From Helichrysum umbraculigerum (lineage: Eukaryota > Streptophyta > Magnoliopsida > Asterales > Asteraceae): 64,000 nt of DNA. A program made the translations under genes and the position numbers. The stretch's first letter is position 1, and every line of letters begins with the position of its first letter. Below the pieces are notes generated by a model. It had not been told where the DNA came from. It did not search any database and was given only the letters and a program-made list of their open reading frames with translations. The stretch covers positions 83,675,337-83,739,336 of the forward strand of contig CATIUR010000004.1 of the NCBI GenBank assembly GCA_949592205.1, read 5' to 3'. Below are positions 9,868 to 21,358 of this stretch, piece after piece.

Positions 9868-12581
9868 ATGTCTCAAGATAAGGATACTCTTCTAAGCATT
9901 AGGGAAATGATTAAACAGAATAATGATGTTGGAAGAAGTAGTAAACCTCCAGTTTTTACTGCTGATTTGGACTATGCATATTGGAGATCACGTTTTGAGC
10001 AGTATATTGACTTCCATTGTCCGGAATTGTGAGGTCCACTTACTGAACGATATGAAAAACCGTTAGCTGAGGGAAATTACCGTGGCGTTCCTCCAGCCAA
10101 AACTTATAAGGCTATGACTCCTGAGGAACGTAAGGAGTATGACATTGAACGTAAAGCTCTTTCAGCAATAAAGATGGCCTTAACTCCGGATGTTCTACGT
10201 ATGTTTAAACAACATGATATTACTTATGATCTTTGGAAGGAAATTGAGGTTCGCTGCGGTGGTAATGAGAAATACAAAGAGGCGAAGTTAGAGTTGATCA
10301 AGAAACAATACGATCTCTTTGATATTATGCCTAATGAGACCACAGCTAGTTTGTTCACTAGATACACCCAGCTTGTGGGTGATTTGCTTGAAGGTGGTTA
10401 TACCTTTACAGAACTTGAAATTAATAAGAAGCTTTTGGATGCACTACCTAAAGCTTGGGATGTAAAGGTTCAGATGTTAAAGAAAAATCAAGAGTTGGCT
10501 ACATGGAAGTTGGATGAGTTAGTTGGGATACTCCAAGCACATGCTATGGAGTTGAAGAAGAAAGAATGTAAGAAAGGAGGTTTTGTACAAAATCCATCTT
10601 TGTATGGTGGTAAAGTTAATTATGGAAATACTCCCGGTGGATTGGCGTTTGTGTCTGATATCACTCCTCAACCAAGCTCCACTGGGGGTTACTCATCAGT
10701 CTATTCTGCTGGCACTTCTCAAGGTGCACAGACTCCTATTTCACCAGCCATTGAAGAGGAAGCTGCCATCTATACAGCTTTCCTGAGCTCTTACAAGGAT
10801 TTGGTTTCACAACCAAACACCACTCTGGAATTGACAAAGGAGGACTATGGCCAGCTGGATGATGATGATCTTGAACAGATGGATCTGAATTGGAATATCG
10901 CCATGATCACGAGAAGGGTACATAAATTCTTACAAAGAACTGGACGTAAGAGTTTGGAAGGAGCTGGTAAATCTGGCTTTGGATTTGATAAGAGCAAGGT
11001 TCGTTGCTACAACTGCCAGAACTTGGGACACTTCGCCCGAGAATATGAGAAACCAAAGATGCCACCATCAGGTCTCACTAAACCATCTCCTCCCAAGACT
11101 CCTGAAAAGGATGTACCAAAGACTGGAGCTTCTGATGCTCTGATTGTGTTCAAGCCTACAAATCTTGACTGGAGCGCCCAAGCTCAGCAGTATCAACAAT
11201 GTCTAATGGCTCACATCACAAATGAGGTACATAATGAACCTGAAGAACCTGTTACTTGTATATCATGTATTAAATTGGAAACTTCTTTAAAATGTTTTCA
11301 AATAGATAATGAAGACTTGAGGGAAAAGGTTGTTAAGCTTACTGAGTCAAATAAGTTTTTTAAAGCAAATGAAAAACCTTATGATAAGCAAATTGAGGCT
11401 CATAAGTTAGACACTCAGACTTATAAAGCAAAAGTTTTAGTCAACAAGATGCAATTAAAAGTTATTTAACAGAAATTGATTTGTTGAATAAAGAACTTTC
11501 TGAATTAAAGTCTCAGTCTGTGAATTTCAATAGAAAAATCTCAAGTTTCTCAGAGTCTCTTAATGTTTTCGATGAAATTGTTAACAAGCAAAGGACAGAT
11601 ACAAGTAGTAAGGCAGGACTGGGGTATAACTCAGTCCCACCTCCTACTAATCACTATCCTCTGCCTGTTAAGGAAGACACCGAAGAATTTGTAGCTGACT
11701 ACTCATCATCGCCAACTACAAAGTCTAAAGAAGTTAAATCCAATTCCAAAAGACAGGCAAAGGAGAAAACTAAACGGCCAGAGTATCCCTTGCCTACTTT
11801 TGTTAAGTCTGAGAGTACACCTCCAGTTAGTATAGAGGAGGTTGTTGAGATTGAGGATATTACTGAACAGGAGTATCCTAAGGTTAAAAAGGTTGAAGTT
11901 AAAACTGAAATTCTGAAAAATGAACCTGAGGTTAAGGTTCAAAAGGGAAAAGAAAAGGTTTTAAATGAGAACACTCAAACTTTACATACACCTGTAAAGA
12001 TTTTGAAACGAGGTTTAAATGTTAATAATGATAAAGTTTCTCATAACAAACCTTCTACTTCAACCATTCAACCTGAGAAAGCACATCTTAAAACATGTAC
12101 ACATTGTGCATGTTCAAGAAATGCTTCTCCACCTCCTCCGGTAAATCCTCAGCCTCAACCATTCGTTGAGAAGCTTTCCTGTTTCTATTGCAAGAAACAG
12201 GGACATTTAATCCGTGATTGTCCTAAGCTTTCTAACCAACGCTTTGGGAGAGATATGCCTAGAACTTCTTTTTATAGAAATTCGTTTTCACAATCCCCAC
12301 CTAGGCGTAATTCCAACTCTCCCAAGCCGGTTTAGAAGCAAATTAATGTTGGGCAAAAACCTTTGCCAAAACAAAAGCCCGACATTACTCCCAAACCAAT
12401 TTCTGAACCATCTAAGGTTTGGAAAAGAAAAGAGTCTGCTGTTAACTCTAATGTCGTCAACAATAACCCATCAGATGAAAATTCTGATTTACTTAAAAAT
12501 AAAATTCTGTCTGATGTGATTGTTGTTGATGACTCTGGTGTACCTAAGTATGTAAAGGCTTGGGTCACCGTTTCTCACTAA
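9868..12581 (+). pseudogene. gag: Cop1 gag, decayed
   Basis: Encodes the copia capsid/nucleocapsid that would form particles around element RNA. The start MSQDKDTLLSIREMIKQ at 9868 follows the leader word cluster. The capsid-like part (FTADLDYAYWRSRFEQYI, then the region from 10114) is followed by Lys-rich and coiled segments. There are two zinc knuckles: one near 11010 (CYNCQNLGHFAREY, last Cys replaced by Tyr) and one near 12180 (CFYCKKQGHLIRDC, intact). Breaks: in-frame TGA at 10030-10032, a frameshift near 11440, and TAG at 12333-12335. The frame ends at TAA 12579-12581. Downstream protease is in the same frame, only 24 nt beyond that stop. The protein cannot be made intact. Confidence 0.9.
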
Positions 12582-12605
12582 TCTCCTTACTTTTGTGTGT
12601 TGCAG
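12552..12605 (+). other. Candidate 54-nt in-frame mini-intron at the gag-pol junction
   Basis: This block starts GTAAAG and ends TGTTGCAG, is exactly 18 codons long in phase 0, and contains the gag stop TAA inside a branch-point-like CTAAT 24-27 nt before its end. The same 54-nt geometry is present in Cop2 (38265-38318). If removed, gag and pol would be joined in frame; if kept, translation stops after Gag. It is shorter than typical plant introns, so stop readthrough is a serious alternative. Confidence 0.4.
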
Positions 12606-13545
12606 CAGTCTGAACGTGTGAGAGATAGTAAATGGTATTTGGACAATGGCTGCTCGCGATACATGACTGGCGATGTGTCTCTTCTTGTGGATATTAAACC
12701 ATACGCAGGAGGATATGTTGCCTTTGCTGGAGATACATGAGGAACAATTTCGGGTCGTGGAACGCTAACAAATGGGAACATTAGCTTTGAGAATGTGAAT
12801 TATGTGGCACAACTCAATCACAACTTGCTGAGCGTTTCACAAGTTTGTGATAAGGATTACACCACTACATTCACAAAGACTGAATGTGTTATACTGAAGC
12901 CAGGTTTTGTCATTCCTAAGGAATGGGTGCTAATGCGAGCACCAAGGAAAGATGACACCTACATTCTGAATATGCGAACTGTCGAGACTACTAACGAGTA
13001 TACTTGTCTCCTATCAAAGGCTTCTGAGAAAGAATCACTTCTTTGGCACAGACAGATGGGACATATTCATTTCCATAAAATGAATTTCCTCATAAAGAAT
13101 GATTTGGTGAAAGGAGTTCCAAAACAGTCCTTTTCTTTAAAGGATGACTGTATTTCTTGCCACAAGGGCAAACTCCATAAAAAGTCCCATAAGTCTAAGA
13201 TAGTGAATTCTATTGCTGCACCACTGGAACTCTTACATATGGATCTTTTTGGTCCCATTTCAACAAAGAGCATTGGTGGCAGATCTTACTGCTTGGTAGT
13301 TACGGATGAATACTCAAGATTTTCGTGGGTTTACTTTATAGTTTCAAAGGGTGAGACTGCGGATATTTTGGTATATCTGTTGGATAAGTTGGCAAATTTG
13401 TGCAACTTGAAGGTGAAGAGACTGTGAAGTGATAATGGAACAGAGTTCAAGAATTCTACTCTCGAGTTATTTTGTGCTGCAAGAGGCATTGAACATCAAT
13501 TCAGTGCTCCCGAACTCCTCAACAGAATGGAGTTGCAGAACGTAA
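12606..13545 (+). pseudogene. pol: Cop1 pol, 5' part: protease and integrase N-half
   Basis: Protease: WYLDNGCSRYMTGD near 12637, with DNG where DSG is usual. GAG_pre-integrase zinc-binding region: LWHRQMGHIHFHKM...CISCHKG at about 13045-13160, with the HHCC ligands visible. The integrase core has its first Asp in ELLHMDLFGP and its second in SDNGTEFKN. Breaks: TGA at 12738-12740, TGA at 13425-13427 (consistent with CGA to TGA) and a one-base loss near 13510. Element E interrupts the frame within the integrase NGVAER motif at TSD CGTAA (13541-13545); pol resumes at 34725. Confidence 0.9.
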
Positions 13546-16500
13546 TGTGACACTCAACGATTTAGGTTAACCGTTAAACCTAACCGAAAACCTAATTACG
13601 TGTATTTAGATGGGATTTAGGCTAAGTACTTGTACTTACTTGTAACTATTTGTATATTTATGTGAATATACACCTACGTAATTATTTAAAATTACGCTTA
13701 CGTGATTTGTTGAAATTACGCGGAACAACCGGACGGAGTCCGATAAACTGTACGACGTTGGTGAAAAACTTTCCATAAATAAGTTGAATCTATTTTTAGA
13801 AGTTATTTATCATTATTTATTATTTTTTTAAAATAATACACGAAAAACCTTGACGTTTCGATTAAAACGTATCAAACTCTTTTAAAACGCGCGAATTAAA
13901 TTCGGGCAACCAAAAGAAATGTCAAAAATTAATATGACAAATTAAATTAAGTATTTTAAATGATACTTCAATAAGAAAAGTTACCCAAAATATATCGTTA
14001 ATTAAAACGAATCAAAATATCGTTACGCGATTTAACGATTTGAAGCAAATAACGAGTAAACGAACACGGTACGTAAACACAGTATGAAAACGAAATTTAA
14101 AACACAATACCCACCATATGGGCCCCATGAGGTCAGCCACCACCTCCCCCTCCTACCAATTGTGAGGCATGCAATTACTTTTCCTTCAATCAATACATGC
14201 ATTCGCTAAATGATCTTTCATTTTTCACCAACACACATTTCTCTCAACTCTCTCTCTCTCCCACTCCACTCTCTCTCTCTAGAACGATTTTCCAGCACTA
14301 AAATCAGTCACCACAACCACCACACAACCACCATTGACCATCATATAAATCCCTTTGACCACCATAGCAACACCACTCAAAAACACCACCATTTTTCAAG
14401 TAAATTCAAGAAAACAAGGCACCAAGACTTCCTCATTTCATTTCTGTTCAAATATCTTCATAATCACCATTGTAAGGACATTCTCTACTCTTATTTATGC
14501 TAAATATCATGTATTTAAAGTTCACTCAAGTATTATGACCATAAACAAACTTAAAAACCAATTTTTCTTAACTCAAAGTTTATAAAAATGCAAGAAATAT
14601 TTCTGGACAGAAAGTTTTATCAACTTCCACGATTTTTATAAAAATCATTTATCAATAAAAATGGACGTTTTTATAGTCTAAAATCAAGTTTAGGAAATAA
14701 TCTTTCCAACCCCACAAACATATATTTTTCTGAGTTCATTTACTATTTTTAATATTTTTTGTGAAATCACATAGACAATCTGTCCTACAAAGTCAGAAAC
14801 TTTTCTCTTAGTAATTTGACCATAACTTGAGCTACACACCTCCAAATGACTTGAAATCACCGCCAAAATTTCATAAATTTCATTGGTTACAACTTTTATG
14901 AAGACCACTTTTATTGATTCCTTGTGTATCTTGCTCAGTAATTTAATCTTCATGCATGCTTTCAAGTTAGTCAATTTCTGGACCTCAGAGGAAATTTTTT
15001 TTTTATAAAATACTTAATCCTATCTAAAATGCCTACAAAAATTAATAGAACTTTATAATACCTTTAGGATTTCCTGTGATTTTTTTCAAATTCTATTTCG
15101 GAATATAGGATTTTATAAAAATCTGACAAATGGATGTAAAATCTGGAAAATAGCAAAAGTGGACTGTTTAGGATGTAACATAAAAACCGACACTTGTTGA
15201 CCTACTAAAAGTGAAAGGGCTGAGTTTTTATGACATTTGAACATATTTAAGGGTTTGGTAAAAGTTTCGGGTCAAACCGAGTAGGTTTGACCAAGTCAAC
15301 AAAAACGGGGTTCGGTTTCGAAAACGTCAAACTTTCTATTTTTGGAAACTTACTATTTTTGGAAAGAATTGTAAACAAAACGGGTTCGGGTGACATAATT
15401 TGTAACTTGGACCAAAAACAATACTAGAAAACACTCCCGAACGAAAAACCGACACTTAGAACCTTTGGACCAAAATTAAATCTTTACTCTCACTAAGTAC
15501 TCAACTTGTGTATCAACTGATAACTACATACGATGAACAACTCGATAACACATGACTTATACTATTACAAAGTGTTCAATGAAACAAACATAAAAACAAT
15601 ATCTTTTAGAATTTTTATTACAAACTTACACCAACGGGTCGTACCCACTTTTGATAAAACAAACTTATTTGGACATATTAGTTGAGTGAACAACTATCAT
15701 AAGTGGACATTAACCCTCCACTTACATAAATGATCTTTCAAGACATCTACTCATACAACCTTATACGTTTAGGAAGTTAGAAGGTTACACGTTGGATCAC
15801 ACTTTACTTGCTATTTGACACTGCTTGCTTACTATTTGCTAGAACTCGGGTGAGTTTCATAGCCCCTTTTTACTTGTTTTAAATTGTTTTGGGGGAGAAT
15901 ACATACTACAACTGCTTTACACAACTACTTTTACTTGAACACATGTACAGACTTGCTATCTTACAGACTTATAGACTATTAATGTACAGAATACATACAC
16001 ACAAGTTTTATACAACTGCTTTTACTTGAACACATGTACAGACTTGCTATTTTACAGACTTACAGACTATTGATATACTGATTTGCATGAGTTACGATTA
16101 ATCCACTGAAGGCCTCTGAATCATAGTTGTTAATTATCGACTTAAGCGCGAGTTTTAGTAAATGGATCCATTTGGGACTGACCATCCCCGCCCGGGGTAG
16201 CACGCACTACCACGAACCATACTGTATAAACGGGCTTTTCTTACTCTTTTCACATGAGTGTTTTTGGATTAGCACTCACGAGGGCAAATTTCGAGTACTT
16301 GATTGTACTTTACAGACGTGTTAAGATTCGACTATGATGCTCATGACAATTGTATATTCACTATATTACACTCGTGCAATATTTTAACTTGATTATGTTC
16401 ACAACTGTTTATTTACTGCAAACCTATGAACTCACCAACTTTATGTTGACCCTTAGTATGTATTTCTCAGGTAACCCTCCGCAGTAGGAAGCTTTTGGAA

Positions 16501-16778
16501 AGCTTAGCTCGAGTCGCATTGTTTTCAAACATCAAGAGATTAGATTGCATTCAGTTGTGTTTTGTTATTCAGTAATGTATTAGATATCTCTAATCGGTTT
16601 ATGCGAACTCCAATATTTTGTACAACGGTTGTAAACAATTTGAAATTATGGTTTGTAATATTTTCAAACGTCTCATATAGAGGTCGTTTGCTTTAATCTT
16701 GTGTTGTGATATTTGATTTGATCGGCGCCCCCGTGACACCTCATCCTTCCGCTGCCATGTGTGTTTGGGGGTGCGACA
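13546..16778 (+). repeat. Element E 5' LTR
   Basis: It starts TGTGACACTC and ends GGGGTGCGACA. A CT-rich block typical of a region downstream of a transcription start lies at about 14240-14283. Parts (for example 16083-16230) are homologous, in inverted orientation, to LTR A (47476-47620), placing both in one family. It lacks the GC-rich hairpin block and GCGAC cluster found in the B, C and D LTRs. Apparent short ORFs inside it are not genes. Confidence 0.93.
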
Positions 16779-16781
16779 GAT

Positions 16782-16794
16782 TGGTATCAGAGCC
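16782..16794 (+). promoter_or_regulatory. Element E primer-binding site
   Basis: TGGTATCAGAGCC, three bases after the 5' LTR end, complements the initiator-Met tRNA 3' end. Confidence 0.9.
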
Positions 16795-18001
16795 TAAGGT
16801 TATAGCGTACTAGGATTGCATTAGTGACCTAGACTATGACCGTTAAGTTAGTATTCCTTGTTTAGTATGACTGGTTCAGAGATTGCATCAATTAAATTTA
16901 ATTTAACATAGCCTGATCAACTACGTACAATTAAAGGAGATTCGATGCAAGACCTGAAATGGTTATAGTGAACGGGAATGCATTAGAAGACTTTGACCGA
17001 GGATAGAACAGGACCAACCTTTATACGTGCTTATGTGCTAGGTTATTGTATTTATATATATAACCTTAACCTTACGTATACGAAATTATTTGCTACTATT
17101 CATGGCAACCACTCCCACAACTACGTCACCTGACACCGAGAACGAAACACAAACCGTACCTTCTACTGTGGAGATTTCCACGGTACCCGCTCGCCCAACC
17201 GCACCGGGCAACGATATAATCGAATAGGACTCACTTTAGGAGAATCCACCAAAGGATTCTCCACCCAAATGAGAACACGTATAGAACTTAAACTGTACAC
17301 CTACTTCCGTCATTACGCACTCATCGCTCCCACCTATATCGTAGACCCATAAAGTATGTGTGCTACACACGATTAGAAGGACAGGTACATCACTTCGAAC
17401 TAGACCTTGTCCTATTCTTACCACTACTACCGATACTTCAACCTTAAGAACCGTCTTCCCACAGATGTCCGCCAATGAAATAGGCTAACCACAACACCAA
17501 CACATTAAGAATAATATTTCCAACACCTGAAAGGATTCCAACAACTTACGCATAACTCGGTTTATGACTTTAACTACTCTGAACACAACTATCTTAATAA
17601 CAACTAAACCATTTCGATCGCTGCCGCAATGAATGCTTGCAACCAAGGAGCAAGTCGTTACACTTATTCCAACACCAAGTTCCCCTCAGGATTAGTTTAT
17701 CTCTTGACATTGTAACCTGTTGGGGCGGGATGTGCCCAACTATCTTGATCTTTTTTATCTTTGTAAACTCTTGAACTAAGACCGGATGTAACACTGCCCG
17801 GCATATTTTGAGAACCTTCTAAGTTTTGTAATCATTTTGGACTTGCGCCTCAGTGTGGTTATAGAAGTTTGCTTCTTTGTTTTACTTAATTATTTCGACA
17901 TGTTATAAACACCTGTTTTACTTTCCTTTATACACTTGCAATGACCTTAAATCCTACTCAACGACATCTTACGTGCCTCTCATTTTCTTACTTTTAGAAT
18001 C
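16795..18001 (+). other. Element E leader
   Basis: Untranslated leader. A 41-codon ORF at 17101-17226 (start MATTPTTTSPDTENET) is Thr/Pro-rich; whether it is translated is unknown. A perfect 9-bp hairpin GGAGAATCC/GGATTCTCC lies near 17240. Nothing else is recognised. Confidence 0.55.
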
Positions 18002-18727
18002 ATGGCACCAAAACGTCAAATGAGCTGTGCCGATATCGAGCGACTCATCAATCAGAGGGTACAAGCGGCCCTAGAAGCTGCCAGAAACGACCTAACCCGA
18101 ACCAAGGAAACCCAGGAGGGGCAGGCAACAATCCACCCGTACCAAAGCCATGCACCTACAAAGATTTCACAAATTGTAAACCCCTTAATTTCAAAGGAAC
18201 CGAAGGAGCCGTCGGTCTCATGCGCTGGATTGAGAAAATGGAGTCCGTTTTTCGAATAAGTAACTGCCAAGAGGAAAACAAAGTAAAATTCTCTACCTGC
18301 ACACTAGCTGAGGGTGCAATCACTTTCTGGAGCTCATACGCCCAAACCCATGGTATTGATGCTGCCTATCAAATATCCTGGGATGAACTTAAAAACCTGA
18401 TGAGGGAAGAATACTGTCCTCGTGAGCAATTCCAACAGCTCGAACAGGAATTCTGGAACCTCACAATTCAAGGAAACGACATCACTAGCTACACAACTAG
18501 GTTCCACCAGCTTGCTCTTCTTTGCCCATCCATGGTGGACCCCGAATACAAACGTATCGAAAGATACATTTGGGGGCTACCTGACTCCATCCAAGGCAAT
18601 GTCACCTCTTCTAAACCCGGAACCATCCAAAGTGCCATCCGCATGGCACACGAGCTAATGGCCCAAATTGTCCGTCGAGGAACACCTACCGAGAAAAGCA
18701 CCAAGGACAACAAACGGAAATGGCAGG
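18002..18727 (+). pseudogene. gag: Element E gag, 5' half (capsid)
   Basis: Starts MAPKRQMSCADIERLINQ, the Tekay/Del Gag N-terminus. A frameshift near 18110 moves the capsid domain to the frame containing FKGTEGAVGLMRWIEKMES, AEGAITFWSSYA and YTTRFHQLALLCPSM (about 18190-18660). It runs to KRKWQG at the TSD (18728-18732), where element F is inserted. The zinc-knuckle half lies beyond F at 29581. Confidence 0.92.
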
Positions 18728-19345
18728 GAGACATATATCACGTAAAAAGTCACGTTTTACTACCGATATCTCTCTCATTCTGGAAAGATTCTTGGCATAT
18801 TTATTCAAAAACATTACAAATCACTAACATTATGCCAAGAAGGTCAAAACGAGGTTGCACGATAAAAATCAGGTAAAACGGATGTGAAACGAAGATTCCA
18901 CACACGTTTGAAGATTCACGGCATAAAAACGAGATTTCAAGACCAAAGTGCCCTTCACCAACATCCATTATTTCCAAGATGTTCGTTTTCGAAATTCGAA
19001 TCCAACGGAAGAAGAATCAACCAAAACGGGTAAAAAATGAAGATTTCGCGCCCACCGGAATATCCAAATGATCCGTACGCAATATCTGGAGCTAGGGACC
19101 TCATCTCAGGGCCTATCTTATGTATAAATCTTCGTTTTTGAATTACGAATCCAACAAAAAAAGAATCAACTAAAACGGACGTATAACGAAGAAAACACGC
19201 ACGAATCAAGAAACGAAGCAACAAACGACGCAACGGGGCGGGGATGGGCCCACCGCCGCTGGCCTCACCACCACCAGCGCCGGCCACACTGGTGGCGCCT
19301 CCGGCAGGCCTGTACCCGCCTCGGTTTCCATTTTTGGTAACTTTT

Positions 19346-19435
19346 GGTACCTGGTGCGCCTACTTTTCGTGTTGTACGGTACCCGGTGCGCCTACTTTTC
19401 GTGTTGTACGGTACCCGGTGCACCCTTTTGGCCAC
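19346..19435 (+). repeat. 32-bp tandem repeat in F LTR
   Basis: Units start at 19346, 19378 and 19410 (last one partial). Each unit begins GGTAC and ends GTAC, so the units are bounded by inverted words. The same array is in the 3' LTR at about 27710-27800. It lies just upstream of the TATA box, an enhancer-like position. Confidence 0.8.
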
Positions 19436-19483
19436 CTTTTGCTAACATGCACCTCAAGATGCTAATGTGAGCCAAAGCTCACC

Positions 19484-19491
19484 TATAAATA
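19484..19491 (+). promoter_or_regulatory. TATA box, element F 5' LTR
   Basis: TATAAATA in CCTATAAATAGGAGGC. Identical in the 3' LTR at 27852-27859. Transcription should start about 30 bases downstream. Confidence 0.75.
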
Positions 19492-21213
19492 GGAGGCTTT
19501 AGGCTTCATTTTAAAGTGTCCCATATGCACTTGTCATATTACTTTCTTACTTTCTCATTCTACTTTCTTACTTTAAATTTAGCATTAGATTAGTTTAGCA
19601 CTTTGTTTAGAGTAGAAAGAAAGCTAGGAACGTTTTGTAATCTTTGGTGTATGCTTGGAGTTACGCTCATTAATTCAAGTCTATTCCTGCTCGCATATTA
19701 ATCTCGGTTATCTCTATCCTTATCTATCTTAATTAAACATGTTTGCTTTAATTATGTTTGCGATCGTTATTACCATGATTAGCGAGTAGATTACTATTGT
19801 ATTTGTTGTGATGTAGTTAGTATATAATTGTGGGATGACTTTGAATACGTCGTGAGATAATATGACGGCCCCTATTCGACTGATTACTCGGTATAGTATT
19901 GGAAATGCTTTTGAGCATAGTACAATTATATGGAAGCCGGTAACGACCGAAGGTAGTTGTATTATGGATCGACGTTATAAAATTAGAAACTTTGTGAACG
20001 GACTTATCTTTTGATTTTAAACCTAAAACTAATATTCGCCTTTCGATTAACAAACGTGATTGTAACCCTGTAAAGAGGAGTCGCGAACCTCAATACTCGG
20101 TCAATAGTTATCTGTGTAAAAACTATGTTTTTAATTGTAACGTTATGCAAGCATTATAAAATGCAATGTGATTACGTGGACTTGCCATGAGTATTGTACA
20201 GTTCTGATCACAATGTACTTATCATGTAAACATCGCGAAGCAATTAAACTCGCAACGGAAACATCGGTAAACGATTAAATACGATGTGAGCTACCATAGT
20301 ATTTTCCGACATGGTCTGGGTTTGACTTTACGTAAAAAGCCGTCTGCATTTTAATTAGTTGTTTTACTTTAGATTAGATTAGATTAGGTAGGATATAGGC
20401 TAAATGACCATTTACGAAAACCTATGGATTTGTTAATTGTATTGAGAAAGGCAAGTTTAAAAACCAACTTAAACCGATACTTTTTATTAAAACCATGAAA
20501 CCTAAAGTACGGTACGCAAGAAACCTAAATGCTTTCCCTCGTTTATCATGCTTAAGTTTCATTGGTAGAAATTAATTGAATAAGTCCGGACACAAGTTCT
20601 AAATTAGTTGTTTAATGGATTCATAATCATCGTGGTATTAAGAACGGCTAGACATGTTATGGACTTGCTACTCTATTCCTTCGCCCACGAGCGAATACGT
20701 TCAATAATATGGGCCACTGACTCCCTCACAGGAGAGTGTGGAGAGTTGAGCATTGTCTGTCTGGTCAGAATCATGATACCTTAGTTCTTCATGACATATT
20801 AGTTGATAACCGACTAATAAGGAATCTATTGGTTATACCATAAGTTAATGAATCTCATAAGCAACCCAATTTAGTTAATCATTTTCCCGTAAGAGTCATC
20901 ATCCCATAATTATTAACTAACGAACTCACAACAAATACTACTTTGCATTATCTGACATCTTATTACATTTCATTCGCTTTATTTAGTTTACCTAATTAAC
21001 TGAACCAAAACCCCCAACGCACTCTTTTAAAAACATTTACTAGAAAAGAAAGATTGATTGGATCACCTCCGTTTCAATTCAGTTTCTCTTTAAGAACGAC
21101 TCTAGGTCCAACTTACCACCTACTAACCTTTTGGTTCAGTACTAGTAGGTCACACTTAGACCCCATCAAAATACAAATTTTAAAACCACCCGTTGATAAC
21201 CTCAACAAGTTTT

Positions 21214-21231
21214 TGGCGCCGCTGCCGGGGA
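21214..21231 (+). promoter_or_regulatory. Element F primer-binding site, tRNA-Asp type
   Basis: TGGCGCCGCTGCCGGGGA, six bases after the 5' LTR. It is one base different from the TGGCGCCGTTGCCGGGGA site common in Athila and Tat elements. Confidence 0.9.
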
Positions 21232-21358
21232 GACTAACTGTCCGATCTAGAGGCCCAACCAATCCCAATTCTAGTAAACCCTTAGGATAAAACCTTCTAA
21301 AAAAAACAAAAACATTTCCTTCATTGTTTATTTTCTTTATTATCTTTTCTTTCAGTTT

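Larger units (their letters stand above)
18733..21207 (+). repeat. Element F 5' LTR
   Basis: Ends ...GATAACCTCAACA. Contains a GC-rich palindromic stretch (about 19235-19310), a 32-bp tandem repeat beginning GGTACC at 19346 (two full units and a part) and a TATA box at 19484. Apparent ORFs in it are not genes. Confidence 0.92.

Noticed and set aside
14210..14503. His/Thr-rich ORFs at 14210-14585 and 32293-32523 in the E LTRs
   Set aside because: They follow CT/CA-rich low-complexity LTR sequence and are not kept between the two LTR copies.
17236..17475. Minus-strand ORFs in the E leader (17236-17475, 17594-17794)
   Set aside because: No domain, no homologue in A or D leaders, wrong strand for the element.
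19244..19465. Pro-rich ORFs in the F LTRs (also 27437-27838)
   Set aside because: Generated by GC-rich palindromes and the 32-bp tandem repeat; they end inside the promoter.
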